NCBI RefSeq assembly: GCF_003284975.1
Contig: NZ_QMEU01000002.1
Coordinates: 62,001-126,000, forward strand
Direction: 5' to 3'
Source of the DNA: Mycobacterium colombiense
GTDB taxonomy: Bacteria; Actinomycetota; Actinomycetes; Mycobacteriales; Mycobacteriaceae
Length of the DNA: 64,000 nucleotides
Position 1 is the stretch's first letter; every line of letters starts with the position of its first letter. The notes below the pieces were generated by a model. That model was not told the DNA's origin. It saw nothing but the letters and a program-made list of their open reading frames with translations, and made no database searches. The translations under genes and the position numbers were made by a program. This document shows positions 17,366 to 26,512 of this stretch, piece by piece.

Positions 17366-18345
17366 CACTTGATCGCGATCGGGTTCACCGGTGAGCCCAC
17401 TGCCCCAACGAATCTCAGGGGCGGTGCGATGAGTTGAAACTCGTACACACCGTCGGCGGCGCAGTCGGCGGCCAGTGCCGTGAGGTCCCAATACTCGCCG
17501 AGCATCAGGCCCATGTCGCGCAGCGTCAACAGGTGGAAGGGCAAGAACACGCCGTCGACCCCGGACACCGGGTCTTCGACCTGGAGGTTGTCGGACGCGA
17601 CCGCGGCGATCTCGTGATCGTGCAGCCACTGGGCGCACTGCCAGTCCAGGCCGGAATACGGTTCGGTCTTGTTACCCGACTGCAGGAACCTAGTCCACCA
17701 GCCAGTGCGAATGAGCAGGATGTCGCCGCGCCCGATCGTCACGCCCTGGGAGCGGACGACGTCGTCCAATTCCGCCGGAGTGATGGGTTTTCCATGCTCC
17801 AGGAAGACCTCCGCGCCGCGATGGCGCACCACATCAAGCAGGACACCGCGCGAGGTGATGCCCTTGCCGTCAACCTTCTCGATGCCGAGGTGGCGGGCCC
17901 CGAGGCTGGTCACCGACCCCGCCGGGATCCCGTTGTAGAGCTTGTCGTCGTAGTAGACGTGCGACAGCGCATCCCACTGGGTGGCCGCCTGCAGCGGCAT
18001 GATGATCATGTCGTCGTTGAACCTGAACAAGTTGTCGACGAAGTACGGACCCATCTGCGCCGCCGTGGGATTGCGGTCCCAATCCGGGCCGTAGTGAGCA
18101 AGCGTGCTGGCATCACCGCCATCCACCGTCATCACGTGAATGGGATTGTGCCGAAAACCGAAGGCGCCCTGCGGCCCCGACGACCCGAAGTCCACCCCGA
18201 GCGGAAACACGTTGCCGTGTCGGACCAAACTCGCTGCCTGGGCGATCTTTTCGGAGGTGATGAAGTTCAGCGTGCCGAGCTCGTCGTCATCGCCCCAGCG
18301 GCCCCAGTTACTGACATCGCGAGCGGCCCGGCGAAAGTCGGTCAC
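17365..18345 (-). CDS. cyclase family protein (kynurenine formamidase-like)
   Basis: 326 residues. Contains LQAATQWDALSHVYYDD, the metal-binding signature of the actinobacterial branch of the cyclase/formamidase family, and GDILLIRTGWW. Members hydrolyse amide or lactone bonds. The GTG at 18345 overlaps the SDR stop as GTGA; longer open frame upstream lies within that SDR. In this operon a lactone or enol-lactone hydrolase role is the most sensible inference; no formamide chemistry is implied by neighbours. Confidence 0.82.
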   Translation of the reverse strand: MTDFRRAARDVSNWGRWGDDDELGTLNFITSEKIAQAASLVRHGNVFPLGVDFGSSGPQGAFGFRHNPIHVMTVDGGDASTLAHYGPDWDRNPTAAQMGPYFVDNLFRFNDDMIIMPLQAATQWDALSHVYYDDKLYNGIPAGSVTSLGARHLGIEKVDGKGITSRGVLLDVVRHRGAEVFLEHGKPITPAELDDVVRSQGVTIGRGDILLIRTGWWTRFLQSGNKTEPYSGLDWQCAQWLHDHEIAAVASDNLQVEDPVSGVDGVFLPFHLLTLRDMGLMLGEYWDLTALAADCAADGVYEFQLIAPPLRFVGAVGSPVNPIAIK

Positions 18346-19169
18346 ACTGGCCACGGAGCACGCCCTTCCTCGAGTTCGCCCGCGATCGCGGCGCCCACGT
18401 TTCCGCCGTCCACCCACAACACCTGGCCCGAAATATAGCTGGCGGCATCGCTATTCAGGAAGATCAGGACCGAGGCCTGCTCGGCGGGTTCGGAAACGCG
18501 ACCCAGCGGCTTGGGGATGTCGTCGAGAAAGCCCTGCCCGTAGGCGGTGCGCAGCTGGTCCAGGATCGGCGTCTCGGTCACGCCGGGACCCGTGCAGTTG
18601 ATGCGGATTCCCCGCGCGCCCAGTGGCGCGGCGCTGCGCATGGTGTACAGGATGATCGCTTCCTTGGACAACTGATAGCCGGTACCCAGCACGTCGGGAT
18701 GCTCACGGCACCAGTCGATGCCCTCCTGCATCGTCGCCGTATGCAGCAGCGGCGCCACCTCCCGCAGGTGCTCCCGGTAGGCCGCCGCCGCGAGCGATGA
18801 CACGCTCACGATGGACGACCCCGCGGACATCTTCGGTATCAGCGCCTCGGTGAGATGGCGCGTCCCCAGGAAGTTGACGGTCACCACGAGCAGCGGGTCG
18901 CCGATCCCGGACGACACGCCGGCAACGTTGAACAACGCGTCGACCGGACCGGTCACGTCGGCTACCGCCGACTCGATCGATGTCCGATCGGCCAGGTCGA
19001 CCTCGTGGAACCCGTCGATCGCGAAGTCCGGCCGTCGCTTGTCCAGGCCGATGACTTCGGCCCCGAGCTCGCTGAGCTGCCGCACCACGTGTTCGCCGAT
19101 GCCGGAGGCATATCCGGTGACCACCGCACGGCGACCGTCGTAGCGCCACAGCTCGTCGATTGCTCCCAA
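18342..19169 (-). CDS. short-chain dehydrogenase/reductase (hydroxysteroid dehydrogenase-like)
   Basis: 275 residues. Cofactor loop is TGYASGIG, then FNVAGVS in place of the usual NNAG, Ser in SVSSLAA and Tyr-Lys in YQLSK with a longer than usual gap, as in 3-alpha-hydroxysteroid dehydrogenase-like SDRs. TTG start at 19169 is the first plausible codon after the upstream gene stop. Third from the end of the operon. It likely oxidises a ring hydroxyl or reduces a ring ketone of the compound degraded by the operon. Confidence 0.85.
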   Translation of the reverse strand: MGAIDELWRYDGRRAVVTGYASGIGEHVVRQLSELGAEVIGLDKRRPDFAIDGFHEVDLADRTSIESAVADVTGPVDALFNVAGVSSGIGDPLLVVTVNFLGTRHLTEALIPKMSAGSSIVSVSSLAAAAYREHLREVAPLLHTATMQEGIDWCREHPDVLGTGYQLSKEAIILYTMRSAAPLGARGIRINCTGPGVTETPILDQLRTAYGQGFLDDIPKPLGRVSEPAEQASVLIFLNSDAASYISGQVLWVDGGNVGAAIAGELEEGRAPWPV

Positions 19170-19192
19170 GGCTCGCCTCGAAATTCTCCGGT

Positions 19193-20494
19193 TTACTTCT
19201 GCTGTTCCTTCGCGCGCTGCGCCGCCTGCACGCGGCCTTCGTTGATCTCCGCCATGGCTTCGGGGATCTCACTGGCGGTGAACTTACCGCCGCGGCCAGT
19301 CGGGAGGCCACCAAACGAGTAATCCTCGTCGAATTGCGGTGCGGTCGATTTCGGGCGGCGCGACTCCACTTTCTCGATTACGGGCTCCAGCCGCTTCGCC
19401 TTTTCCGCCACGGCCTTCGCGTCGCGCTCGATGAACTCGGGAAGCACCTCGGAGCCCATCAGCTCGATGGATTCCATGGTGCCCTCGTGGCTGCGCGGGT
19501 TGAGCAGCAGGATGATCTCGTCGACGCCGCTTTCTTCGTAGCCGCGCAGGAACTCGCGCACCGTGGCCGGAGATCCGATCGCACCCCGGCCGGGGCCGTA
19601 CGCCAGCGTCGGATCTTTTTCCACCTCTTCGAGATAGCGCTGCCACACCCCGGTGCGCCCCGGCGTGTGCACCCCCGTCATGTAGTAGTGCATGATTCCG
19701 AACGAGAAGAATCCGCCGCCCTGTCCGAGCCGCTGCAGGGCTTGCTCATCGGTCTTGGCGACCATCATCGACAGGTCGCCGCCGATGGCCAGGATGTTCG
19801 GGTTGATGCGGGGGGTGACCGGAACGCCGTTCTCCTCGAACTCCTTGTAGTAGCCATTCACCCGCTCGGTCAGCGGACCGGGACCGGTGTAGGCGAAACT
19901 CAAAGCGCCGATGGCCTTTTGCGCTGCCATCTGCACGCTGGCCGGCCGCGTGCAGGCGACCCACACCGGCGGGTGCGGCTTTTGCAGCGGCTTGGGGACG
20001 ACGTTGCGCGCTGGCATCTGGACGTGCTCGCCGTTGAACCCGGTGAACGGCTCTTCGATCATGCAGCGGATCGAGACCTCGAGGGCCTCTTCCCACTGCG
20101 CCCGCTTGTCCGCGGGGTCGATGTTGAATCCGCCGAGCTCACCGACCGACGACGATTCCCCGGTGCCGAATTCGACGCGGCCGTTGGACAGCAGGTCGAG
20201 CGTGGCGATGCGCTCGGCCACCCGCGCGGGGTGATTGACCACCGGCGGCAGGTGCATGATGCCGAACCCCAGCCGGATGTTCTTGGTCCGCTGGCTGGCC
20301 GCGGCCAGGAAGATCTCCGGGGCCGTCGAGTGGCAGTACTCCTCGAGGAAGTGATGCTCGGTCAGCCACACGGTGGAAAAGCCCGCCTTATCGGCGGCCT
20401 CGACCTCGTTCAGACAGTCCTGCAGCAGGACGTGTTCGTCATCGGGCGCCCAGGGCCGCGGCAGGGCGAATTCGTAGAACAGCGAAATTTTCAT
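19193..20494 (-). CDS. luciferase-like (LLM class) flavin-dependent oxidoreductase
   Basis: 433 residues. N-terminal MKISLFYEFALPRPW, EAADKAGFSTVWLTEHHF and FGTGESSSVGE are bacterial luciferase-like TIM barrel signatures. The last about 70 residues are charged and helical. The start has an ideal AGGAGG 5-10 nt upstream (20500-20507) that overlaps the preceding stop. Family members are FMN or F420 dependent monooxygenases or dehydrogenases; oxygenation of a ring ketone is a reasonable guess in this operon. Confidence 0.87.
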   Translation of the reverse strand: MKISLFYEFALPRPWAPDDEHVLLQDCLNEVEAADKAGFSTVWLTEHHFLEEYCHSTAPEIFLAAASQRTKNIRLGFGIMHLPPVVNHPARVAERIATLDLLSNGRVEFGTGESSSVGELGGFNIDPADKRAQWEEALEVSIRCMIEEPFTGFNGEHVQMPARNVVPKPLQKPHPPVWVACTRPASVQMAAQKAIGALSFAYTGPGPLTERVNGYYKEFEENGVPVTPRINPNILAIGGDLSMMVAKTDEQALQRLGQGGGFFSFGIMHYYMTGVHTPGRTGVWQRYLEEVEKDPTLAYGPGRGAIGSPATVREFLRGYEESGVDEIILLLNPRSHEGTMESIELMGSEVLPEFIERDAKAVAEKAKRLEPVIEKVESRRPKSTAPQFDEDYSFGGLPTGRGGKFTASEIPEAMAEINEGRVQAAQRAKEQQK

Positions 20495-20496
20495 CG

Positions 20497-22236
20497 TTAC
20501 CTCCTATGAGTATTAGCGGCTCGATTGGCTGCCTGTGCCGCAACGTGTTTCGCCGCGACGTAGCCGAAGGTCATGGCTGGGCCGATGGTCGCCCCGGCAC
20601 CGGCGTAACTGCGGCCCATCACCGGTGCGGAGGTGTTACCCACCGCGTAGAGGCCGGGCACCACCGTGCCATCGGTCCGCAGCACGCGGGCGTGCTCGTC
20701 GGTCAGGAGGCCGCCCGAGGTGCCCAGGTCGCCGAGCACGATCCGGAACGCGTAGTACGGCGGATCGCCGAGGGGGTAGAGGTTCGGGTTGGGCAGGGTG
20801 TGGTCGCCGTAATAGTTGTCGTACACGCTGTCGCCGCGGTTGAAATCGTCGTCGTGTCCCTTGCGGGCGAGTTCGTTGAAGCGGCGGGCGGTTTCGGTCA
20901 GCTGGTCTGCGGGCACGCCGATCTTGGCCGCCATCTCGTCCCATGACATGGCCGCCTTGACCACACCGGATTCCAGCCAAGCCGGTGGGATCTTGCGGCC
21001 GGTGGGCACCGGTGCCCCGGGAATTTTCGGTATGGGCAGGTGTCCACCGACGACGTAGCGATTGAACGATCTGTGGTCGGTGATCAGCCAGCATGGGATG
21101 TGGGTGACGCCGGACCTCTGACCCTCGATCATGGCGTGGCCGAAGTCCATGTAGGGAGCCGCCTCGTTGATGAAGCGCTTGCCCGCACCGTTGACGATGA
21201 ATTGGGCCGGCATCATCCGCTCGTTGAGCATGAACTGCATCCGGCCGTCCGGCCACTGGATCGCCGGGAACCACCAGGCTTCGTCCAGCAAATCCGTTGC
21301 GGCGCCGATCTGTTGGCCGGCGCGGATACCGTCGCCCATCGCCGCGGGATTGCCGAAGCTCCAGTCCTGGTCCACCTCGGGCAGAAGTTCTTTGCGCCAC
21401 GCCAGGTCGTGGTCGAATCCCCCCGACGCCAGGATGACGCCCATGCGTGCGCCGACGCGCTGTGTGTCGCCCTCGCGCTCCACCACCGCTCCGGTGACCG
21501 CCCCGTCGGAGTCGGTGAGCAGTCGCACCATCGGCGAGTCCAGCCACAGCGGGATGCCGCGTTCCCGCAGCGCCAGCCGGAGCCGCGCCGCCAGCGACTG
21601 ACCGATGGCGGCCATCCGCTCGCCGACCACCCGGGCCCGGACCATCCGCGAAATCAATTTGAGCAGCACACCCTTGCCCGCCCATGACTGCCTGATGCGG
21701 TAGAACGTGCGCAGTTCCTTGGGGCCCAGCCAGATTCCCCTCGGGGCCAGCGCCAGCGGCTGCAGCAGCTTCCGCTCGTCGGCGCCCAACATCCGCAAGT
21801 CGATGGGCGGCACGTTGATGGTGCTGCCCAGTTCGGAGCCCCCGGGCAACTCGGGATAGTAGTCGGCATAGCCGGGCTTCCAGACGAATTCGAACCATCC
21901 GGACAGTTGCTCCAAGAACTGCAGCATCTGTGGCGCCGTCTCGACGTACTGCCGTAATCGTGCCTCGCTGACCAGGCCGTCGGTGATCTGTTTGAGGTAT
22001 TCCACGACGCCCTCGGGCGAGGGCGCATAGCCCGCCCGCCGCTGCGCTGGGGCACCGGGGACCCAGATGCCACCGCCGGACAGAGCGGTGGAACCGCCGA
22101 AGTGCGATGACTTTTCGACCACCAACGCGTCGAGTCCGGCCGCCTGGGCCGTCAGTGCGGCCGTCATGCCGCCACCGCCGGATCCGACGATGAGTACGTC
22201 GACGACGTGATCGAAACCGTCCGAGGCCGCCGTCAT
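20497..22236 (-). CDS. FAD-dependent dehydrogenase (3-ketosteroid delta-1-dehydrogenase/fumarate reductase family)
   Basis: 579 residues. Dinucleotide-binding [17 protein letters not shown] at about 13-29, [21 protein letters not shown], and C-terminal [32 protein letters not shown], the KstD-type flavoprotein pattern. It introduces a double bond next to a carbonyl, in KstD on ring A of 3-ketosteroids. The ATG at 22236 overlaps the mhpB stop as ATGA. A 538-residue relative sits at 26513 in the divergent operon. Which cyclic ketone it acts on cannot be told. Confidence 0.87.
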   Translation of the reverse strand: MTAASDGFDHVVDVLIVGSGGGGMTAALTAQAAGLDALVVEKSSHFGGSTALSGGGIWVPGAPAQRRAGYAPSPEGVVEYLKQITDGLVSEARLRQYVETAPQMLQFLEQLSGWFEFVWKPGYADYYPELPGGSELGSTINVPPIDLRMLGADERKLLQPLALAPRGIWLGPKELRTFYRIRQSWAGKGVLLKLISRMVRARVVGERMAAIGQSLAARLRLALRERGIPLWLDSPMVRLLTDSDGAVTGAVVEREGDTQRVGARMGVILASGGFDHDLAWRKELLPEVDQDWSFGNPAAMGDGIRAGQQIGAATDLLDEAWWFPAIQWPDGRMQFMLNERMMPAQFIVNGAGKRFINEAAPYMDFGHAMIEGQRSGVTHIPCWLITDHRSFNRYVVGGHLPIPKIPGAPVPTGRKIPPAWLESGVVKAAMSWDEMAAKIGVPADQLTETARRFNELARKGHDDDFNRGDSVYDNYYGDHTLPNPNLYPLGDPPYYAFRIVLGDLGTSGGLLTDEHARVLRTDGTVVPGLYAVGNTSAPVMGRSYAGAGATIGPAMTFGYVAAKHVAAQAANRAANTHRR

Positions 22237-23171
22237 TGCGGAAGTGCCGTTCTGATGGCGAAACCAGCGATCAGTTCGGGCGCGGGTTTGTAGTAACGCC
22301 CGATGGTTTCGTAGGGCCCCGCCGCTTCCAGCGCCGCGAATGCCGCTACCCACGTGCGGATCTCCTGCGCGGAGCTGCCGCCCTCGTGAGCGACGAACGA
22401 GTTCGACCATCCATCCAATTCGCTCAGCCATCCCCCGTCGATGATCTCCAGGAAGCGGTGGTCCCACGCCGGGTTGAGCGCCTGCAGCTCACTGTCGCCG
22501 GCGGCGAAGCTCTTGGCCGCGTCGATGACGGCGGCTTGCCGGGCCTGGCGCTGCTCGGACGTCATCGGCTGGCCGTGCACGATCCGCTCCAGCACCGGTG
22601 CGGGCGCGGTCGCCAAGCTCGGCACCGGCGGGCTGTGCGACAGCCCGCCAGATCCCAGGATTAGGACCCGCTTGTCCAGGGTGGCAAGGTAATTGCCGAC
22701 GGCGGCGCCCAGGGCGCGGCAACGGTGCATCGGGCCCAGCGGTACCCCGATGGCGTTGACGAAGATCGGTATCACCGGACGTGAGGTGGCGTCGCCGAAC
22801 AGCTTCTCCAGCGGCTGGACCGTTCCGTGGTCGACGTCCATGCTGGCCGATACCGCGACGTCGACGCCTGCGTCGAGGACCGCCTTCGCGCAGTCGGTCG
22901 CGAGGTTTTCCGGCACGTTGAGCGGGCCGGCGTGGGTGCCGTAGTCCCCCACTCCGCGGGCGCTGGTGCCGATACAGAATGGCGGCATCACCTTGTAGAA
23001 GAAGCCGTTGTAGTGGTCCGGGGAAAAACTGACGACCAGTTCGGGGTCGTAGTCTTCGACGAATCGCCGGGCTTGCGCGATTGCGCCCTCTATGCCATCA
23101 AGCAGGTCCCGCGATGGCCCCGGAAGATTCAGGAGAGGGCTGTGCGACATACAGCACAGAGCCAGTGCCAC
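22233..23171 (-). CDS. mhpB: 2,3-dihydroxyphenylpropionate 1,2-dioxygenase MhpB (class III extradiol)
   Basis: 312 residues. [13 protein letters not shown] at the N terminus, [25 protein letters not shown], the conserved [12 protein letters not shown] and [12 protein letters not shown] are as I recall them in E. coli MhpB (314 residues). It cleaves the catechol ring meta to give a 2-hydroxy-6-oxo-diene. The GTG at 23171 gives exactly eight residues before SHSP, as in E. coli, and has GAGGGGG upstream; it lies within the end of mhpA, which overlaps by 74 bp. Fe(II) enzyme, cytosolic. Confidence 0.92.
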   Translation of the reverse strand: MALALCCMSHSPLLNLPGPSRDLLDGIEGAIAQARRFVEDYDPELVVSFSPDHYNGFFYKVMPPFCIGTSARGVGDYGTHAGPLNVPENLATDCAKAVLDAGVDVAVSASMDVDHGTVQPLEKLFGDATSRPVIPIFVNAIGVPLGPMHRCRALGAAVGNYLATLDKRVLILGSGGLSHSPPVPSLATAPAPVLERIVHGQPMTSEQRQARQAAVIDAAKSFAAGDSELQALNPAWDHRFLEIIDGGWLSELDGWSNSFVAHEGGSSAQEIRTWVAAFAALEAAGPYETIGRYYKPAPELIAGFAIRTALPQ

Positions 23172-24819
23172 TTTGCAAATCACCCCCTCGCGGCGTGAGT
23201 GTGAGCGCATCGATAAGCGCGGCGCTCAGGTCCGGCGCGCGCTGAGCGATGCAGGCGCCCGCGACGCACCGGTCGGGGCGCAGGAACAGCACCGACTCGG
23301 AGTGCGCGTCGAACCAGGACTTGAGACCGCCATGCCGATCACCCACCACGACGACGTCGGGGTCGTCGTGCCCCGCCCAGTGCAGCTGGGTCGCCGGTCG
23401 GAGCGCGAAGAAGCGCGCGCCCAACGCTTTCCAGTTCGCGAACGCAACATCGCCGAGGATTTTGCGGGGGTTGTTGTTCCAGCACAACACCGCGAACCAC
23501 GAACCGAGCACGTCGTCGAGCAACACGTCCTGCCGATCTCGGGTGTCGACGCGCGGTTGGATGAACAGCGTTCCCACCGGCGAATCGGCACGACCCTGCG
23601 CGGCGTGCACGACGGCTCCGTGCTCATAACGCGGCATCGGCTTGAACCGCATCTCCAGCACATACCGCTTGAGCGACGGCACGATTGACGCCGACCGGAT
23701 CAGGAGATCTCGCGCGTTCGCCACCCGGCGGTTGGTGGGGGAGATCACCCGGCCCACCATGGTCGACAGGTCGATCATGGCGCGGGCGTGCTTGCGGCGT
23801 TCCACGTCGTAGCTGTCCAACAGCTTGTCGTCGGCCCGCCCGCTCACCACCGCGGCGAGCTTCCAACCGAGGTTCGCCGCGTCCCGGATCCCGCTGTTGT
23901 AACCCTGCCCCTGCCACACCGGCATCAGGTGGGCGGCGTCGCCGGCCAGCAGCAGCCGGCCCCGCCGGAACGCACCGGCGATCCGCGAGTGGTGGGTATA
24001 CACGCGACGCCGGATGACGTCGACCCGGTCGGGGTGAGGCACCATTCGGGCCAGCATCTGGGTCAGGAACGCCGGATCTTCGGCCTGTTCGTCGGTCTCG
24101 TCGGCGTGAATCATGAACTCGAAGCGGCGAATTCCGTGGGCGATCGAGATCGAGGCGTACGGGCGTTCGGGGTCGGCACCGACCTCGCTGTTCGGGTGGC
24201 CAAGCGGGTCGTTGGCGATGTCGACCACCAGCCAGCGCGTCGATGACGTCGTCCCGTCGAACGACACCCCCATCACCCGGCGGGTCATGCTGCGGCCGCC
24301 GTCGCACCCGACCACATAGCGGGCGCGCAGGCGTGCGGTGTCGCCGTCGTAGTCGCCGCCACCGAGATCGACGGTCACCCCGTCGGCGCTTTCCTGGCAT
24401 GCGGTCATCGGGCGTCCCCAACGCACCTGGACGTGCTCGAATCTGTCCAAGCCCGCCAACAATTCGGCGTCGACGAGGGGTTGCACGAAGCCGTTTCGTT
24501 TCGGCCAGCCGAAACGTGCGTCCGGCGGGGCCATTTCGGCGAGCACCCGGCGCTTGGCGTCGACGAAGCGCAGGATCTGATTGGGCACCGTGTGCGGCAG
24601 TACCCGGTCGGCGAGCCCGATCGACTGGAAGGTTCGCAACGCCTCGTCGTCCAGTCCGACGCCGCGGGGATAGTCGATGAGGGTGTCCCGCTCGTCGACC
24701 ACTATCGTGCGGATGCCTTGCAGGCCAAGGATGTTGGCCAGGGTCAATCCGACCGGGCCCGCGCCGACGACGAGGACATCGGTTTCGATGTCACCCACCT
24801 CCCGCTTTGGTGCGACCAT
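23098..24819 (-). CDS. mhpA: 3-(3-hydroxyphenyl)propionate hydroxylase MhpA
   Basis: 573 residues. FAD-binding monooxygenase: [18 protein letters not shown], the DG motif [14 protein letters not shown], and [24 protein letters not shown], with [15 protein letters not shown] typical of MhpA. It ortho-hydroxylates a 3-hydroxyphenyl acid to the catechol used by MhpB. ATG at 24819 overlaps mhpC by TGATG. The last about 25 residues extend into mhpB in another frame; one extra G in the five-G run near 23185 would stop it just before mhpB, so the tail may be artefactual or recently frameshifted. Confidence 0.9.
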   Translation of the reverse strand: MVAPKREVGDIETDVLVVGAGPVGLTLANILGLQGIRTIVVDERDTLIDYPRGVGLDDEALRTFQSIGLADRVLPHTVPNQILRFVDAKRRVLAEMAPPDARFGWPKRNGFVQPLVDAELLAGLDRFEHVQVRWGRPMTACQESADGVTVDLGGGDYDGDTARLRARYVVGCDGGRSMTRRVMGVSFDGTTSSTRWLVVDIANDPLGHPNSEVGADPERPYASISIAHGIRRFEFMIHADETDEQAEDPAFLTQMLARMVPHPDRVDVIRRRVYTHHSRIAGAFRRGRLLLAGDAAHLMPVWQGQGYNSGIRDAANLGWKLAAVVSGRADDKLLDSYDVERRKHARAMIDLSTMVGRVISPTNRRVANARDLLIRSASIVPSLKRYVLEMRFKPMPRYEHGAVVHAAQGRADSPVGTLFIQPRVDTRDRQDVLLDDVLGSWFAVLCWNNNPRKILGDVAFANWKALGARFFALRPATQLHWAGHDDPDVVVVGDRHGGLKSWFDAHSESVLFLRPDRCVAGACIAQRAPDLSAALIDALTLTPRGGDLQSGTGSVLYVAQPSPESSGAIAGPA

Positions 24820-25682
24820 CACCGGCCCAGCAGGAAATCGAGATGCAGGCGATTGAAGGTCTTGGCGTCCTCGTACTGCGGCCAGTGGCCACAACCGGGC
24901 ATCACCTCGAAACGGGCGCCCGGGATCATCGACGCCATGCGACGCCCCTCCGCGACGTCGGCGGTCGGATCGTCACTGGTCCACAGCACCAGCGTCGGGG
25001 CGACGATCGAGCCGTATTCGTCCGGGCCGAGGATGTTGCGCGCCCGGATCTCGGGATCCTGCAGCGCCATGATGTCGCTCATCGCCGAGACGAACCCCGG
25101 CTGGCGATACACGCGCTGGCGGCTGGCGACCAGGTCGTCGTAGCCCCTGGACTTGTCGGCCATCAGCCATTTGATGCGCGCCTGCACCGTTTCCCAGGTC
25201 GGGTCCTCGGCGGCCGCCATGGACAGCGTGATGATCCGTTGCATCACCACGGGATCGGCCTGGGAGCCGCCGGCGGTGTTAAGCACAAGCCGCGCAACCA
25301 CATCCGGGTGATCGATGGCGGCGCGCGCGGCCACCCAGCCGCCGAGCGATTCCCCGCTGAGGTAGGCGCGGTCGACACCGATGGTGCGCAGCACGGTCAT
25401 CAGGTGCTCGACGTAGTGGGCGACTTCGAGTGGGTGGCCCGGCTTGTCGGTGTATCCGTGGCCGAGCATGTCGATCGACCAGGTCCAGAAATGCTCGGCG
25501 TGCGCAGCCAGGTTGCGCACATAGGCCTCGGCATGTCCGCCGGATCCGTGCAACAAGATCAGGACCGGCTTCCCGGGATCGCCGGCTCGCAGGTAGCGCG
25601 TCCGCACTCCTCCGGCGTCGAGGTAGCCCTGCTCAAACGCGACGCCCTGCAGATCGCTCCAGATGCTCTCGAACTCCGCCAC
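24819..25682 (-). CDS. mhpC: 2-hydroxy-6-oxo-diene C-C hydrolase MhpC-like
   Basis: 287 residues, alpha/beta hydrolase of the meta-cleavage hydrolase group: [11 protein letters not shown] oxyanion loop, nucleophile Ser112 in [11 protein letters not shown] and final His in [10 protein letters not shown]. It splits the ring-fission product of MhpB. First gene of the eight-gene minus-strand operon; the ATG at 25682 is 127 bp from the divergent IclR gene, with inverted repeats between them. Downstream steps (hydratase, aldolase, acetaldehyde dehydrogenase) are not in the window. Confidence 0.88.
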   Translation of the reverse strand: MAEFESIWSDLQGVAFEQGYLDAGGVRTRYLRAGDPGKPVLILLHGSGGHAEAYVRNLAAHAEHFWTWSIDMLGHGYTDKPGHPLEVAHYVEHLMTVLRTIGVDRAYLSGESLGGWVAARAAIDHPDVVARLVLNTAGGSQADPVVMQRIITLSMAAAEDPTWETVQARIKWLMADKSRGYDDLVASRQRVYRQPGFVSAMSDIMALQDPEIRARNILGPDEYGSIVAPTLVLWTSDDPTADVAEGRRMASMIPGARFEVMPGCGHWPQYEDAKTFNRLHLDFLLGR

Positions 25683-25738
25683 GGTGCTGTCCGGCCTCCA
25701 GATCGGGGAAATCTCGTTCTCGTTTTCGGCTTACCATG

Positions 25739-25765
25739 TGTGCTAATATCGCACAATAATGTGCG
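25739..25765. promoter_or_regulatory. inverted repeats in the mhpC-IclR divergent promoter
   Basis: CGCACA-ATAA-TGTGCG (25750-25765) is a perfect 6-bp inverted repeat; an overlapping TGTGC-N7-GCACA (25739-25755) shares one arm. Surrounding bases are AT-rich against the local high GC. Position between the catabolic operon and its IclR-type gene makes it the likely operator. Confidence 0.6.
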
Positions 25766-25808
25766 TTATATATAGAGCTTCGCTCTCACGGGAAGGTCTG
25801 TCAAGGCT

Positions 25809-26486
25809 GTGACGGGCTCCGGTACCGGTTCGCAGACCCTGGCCAGGGGCCTGACCGCGCTGCAGATGGTGGCGGACTCGCCCAGCGGGTTGACGGTGCA
25901 GCAGCTCGCGGACCAGGTCGGGGTGCACCGCACCATCGCCTACCGGCTGCTCACGACGTTGGCCGAATTCCGGCTGGTGGCCAAGGGAGAGGACGGCCGC
26001 TACCGTCCAGCGGCGGGCCTGGCCGTACTCGGGGCTTCCTTCGACCGCAATGTGCGCCAGGTGAGTCTGCCGACGCTGCGCGCGCTGGCCGACGAGCTCG
26101 GCACGACCGTGTCGCTGCTCATCGCCGAAGGCGACCAGCAGGTGGCGATCGCGGTGATCGTGCCCAGCCACGTCGCCTACCAGCTCTCGTTTCACGAAGG
26201 CAGCCGATATCCGCTGGACCGCGGCGCGGCCGGGATCGCCTTGCTCGCGTGCATGCCTCCGCGCCCGGGCGAACGGGAGCTGGTTTCCCGTGCGCGCGAA
26301 CGTGGTTGGGTGACGACCTACGGCGAGATCGAACCGAACACCTACGGCCTGGCCGTCGGGGTGCGCCGCCCGGCGCCCTCGCCACCGACCTGCATCAACC
26401 TCATCTCACACCGAGAAGACGTGGTGATGCGCGGGAAGGACGCGGTCGTGAAAGCCGCCAAGCAGTTGGCCGAGCTCCTGAGCTAG
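25809..26486 (+). CDS. IclR family transcriptional regulator
   Basis: 225 residues. N-terminal winged helix with TVQQLADQVGVHRTIAYRLLTTL (hallmarks QQLADQVGVHRTIAYRLL) at about 32-52, then an effector domain with GSRYPLDRGAAGIALLA. It is slightly shorter than the usual 250. GTG start at 25809. Divergent from the mhpC operon and 26 bp before a flavoprotein gene, so it probably controls both in response to a pathway acid, as MhpR does; activation or repression cannot be told. Confidence 0.87.
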   Translation: MTGSGTGSQTLARGLTALQMVADSPSGLTVQQLADQVGVHRTIAYRLLTTLAEFRLVAKGEDGRYRPAAGLAVLGASFDRNVRQVSLPTLRALADELGTTVSLLIAEGDQQVAIAVIVPSHVAYQLSFHEGSRYPLDRGAAGIALLACMPPRPGERELVSRARERGWVTTYGEIEPNTYGLAVGVRRPAPSPPTCINLISHREDVVMRGKDAVVKAAKQLAELLS

Positions 26487-26512
26487 CCACTGAGCTGAAG
26501 GGATAGCAGTCC

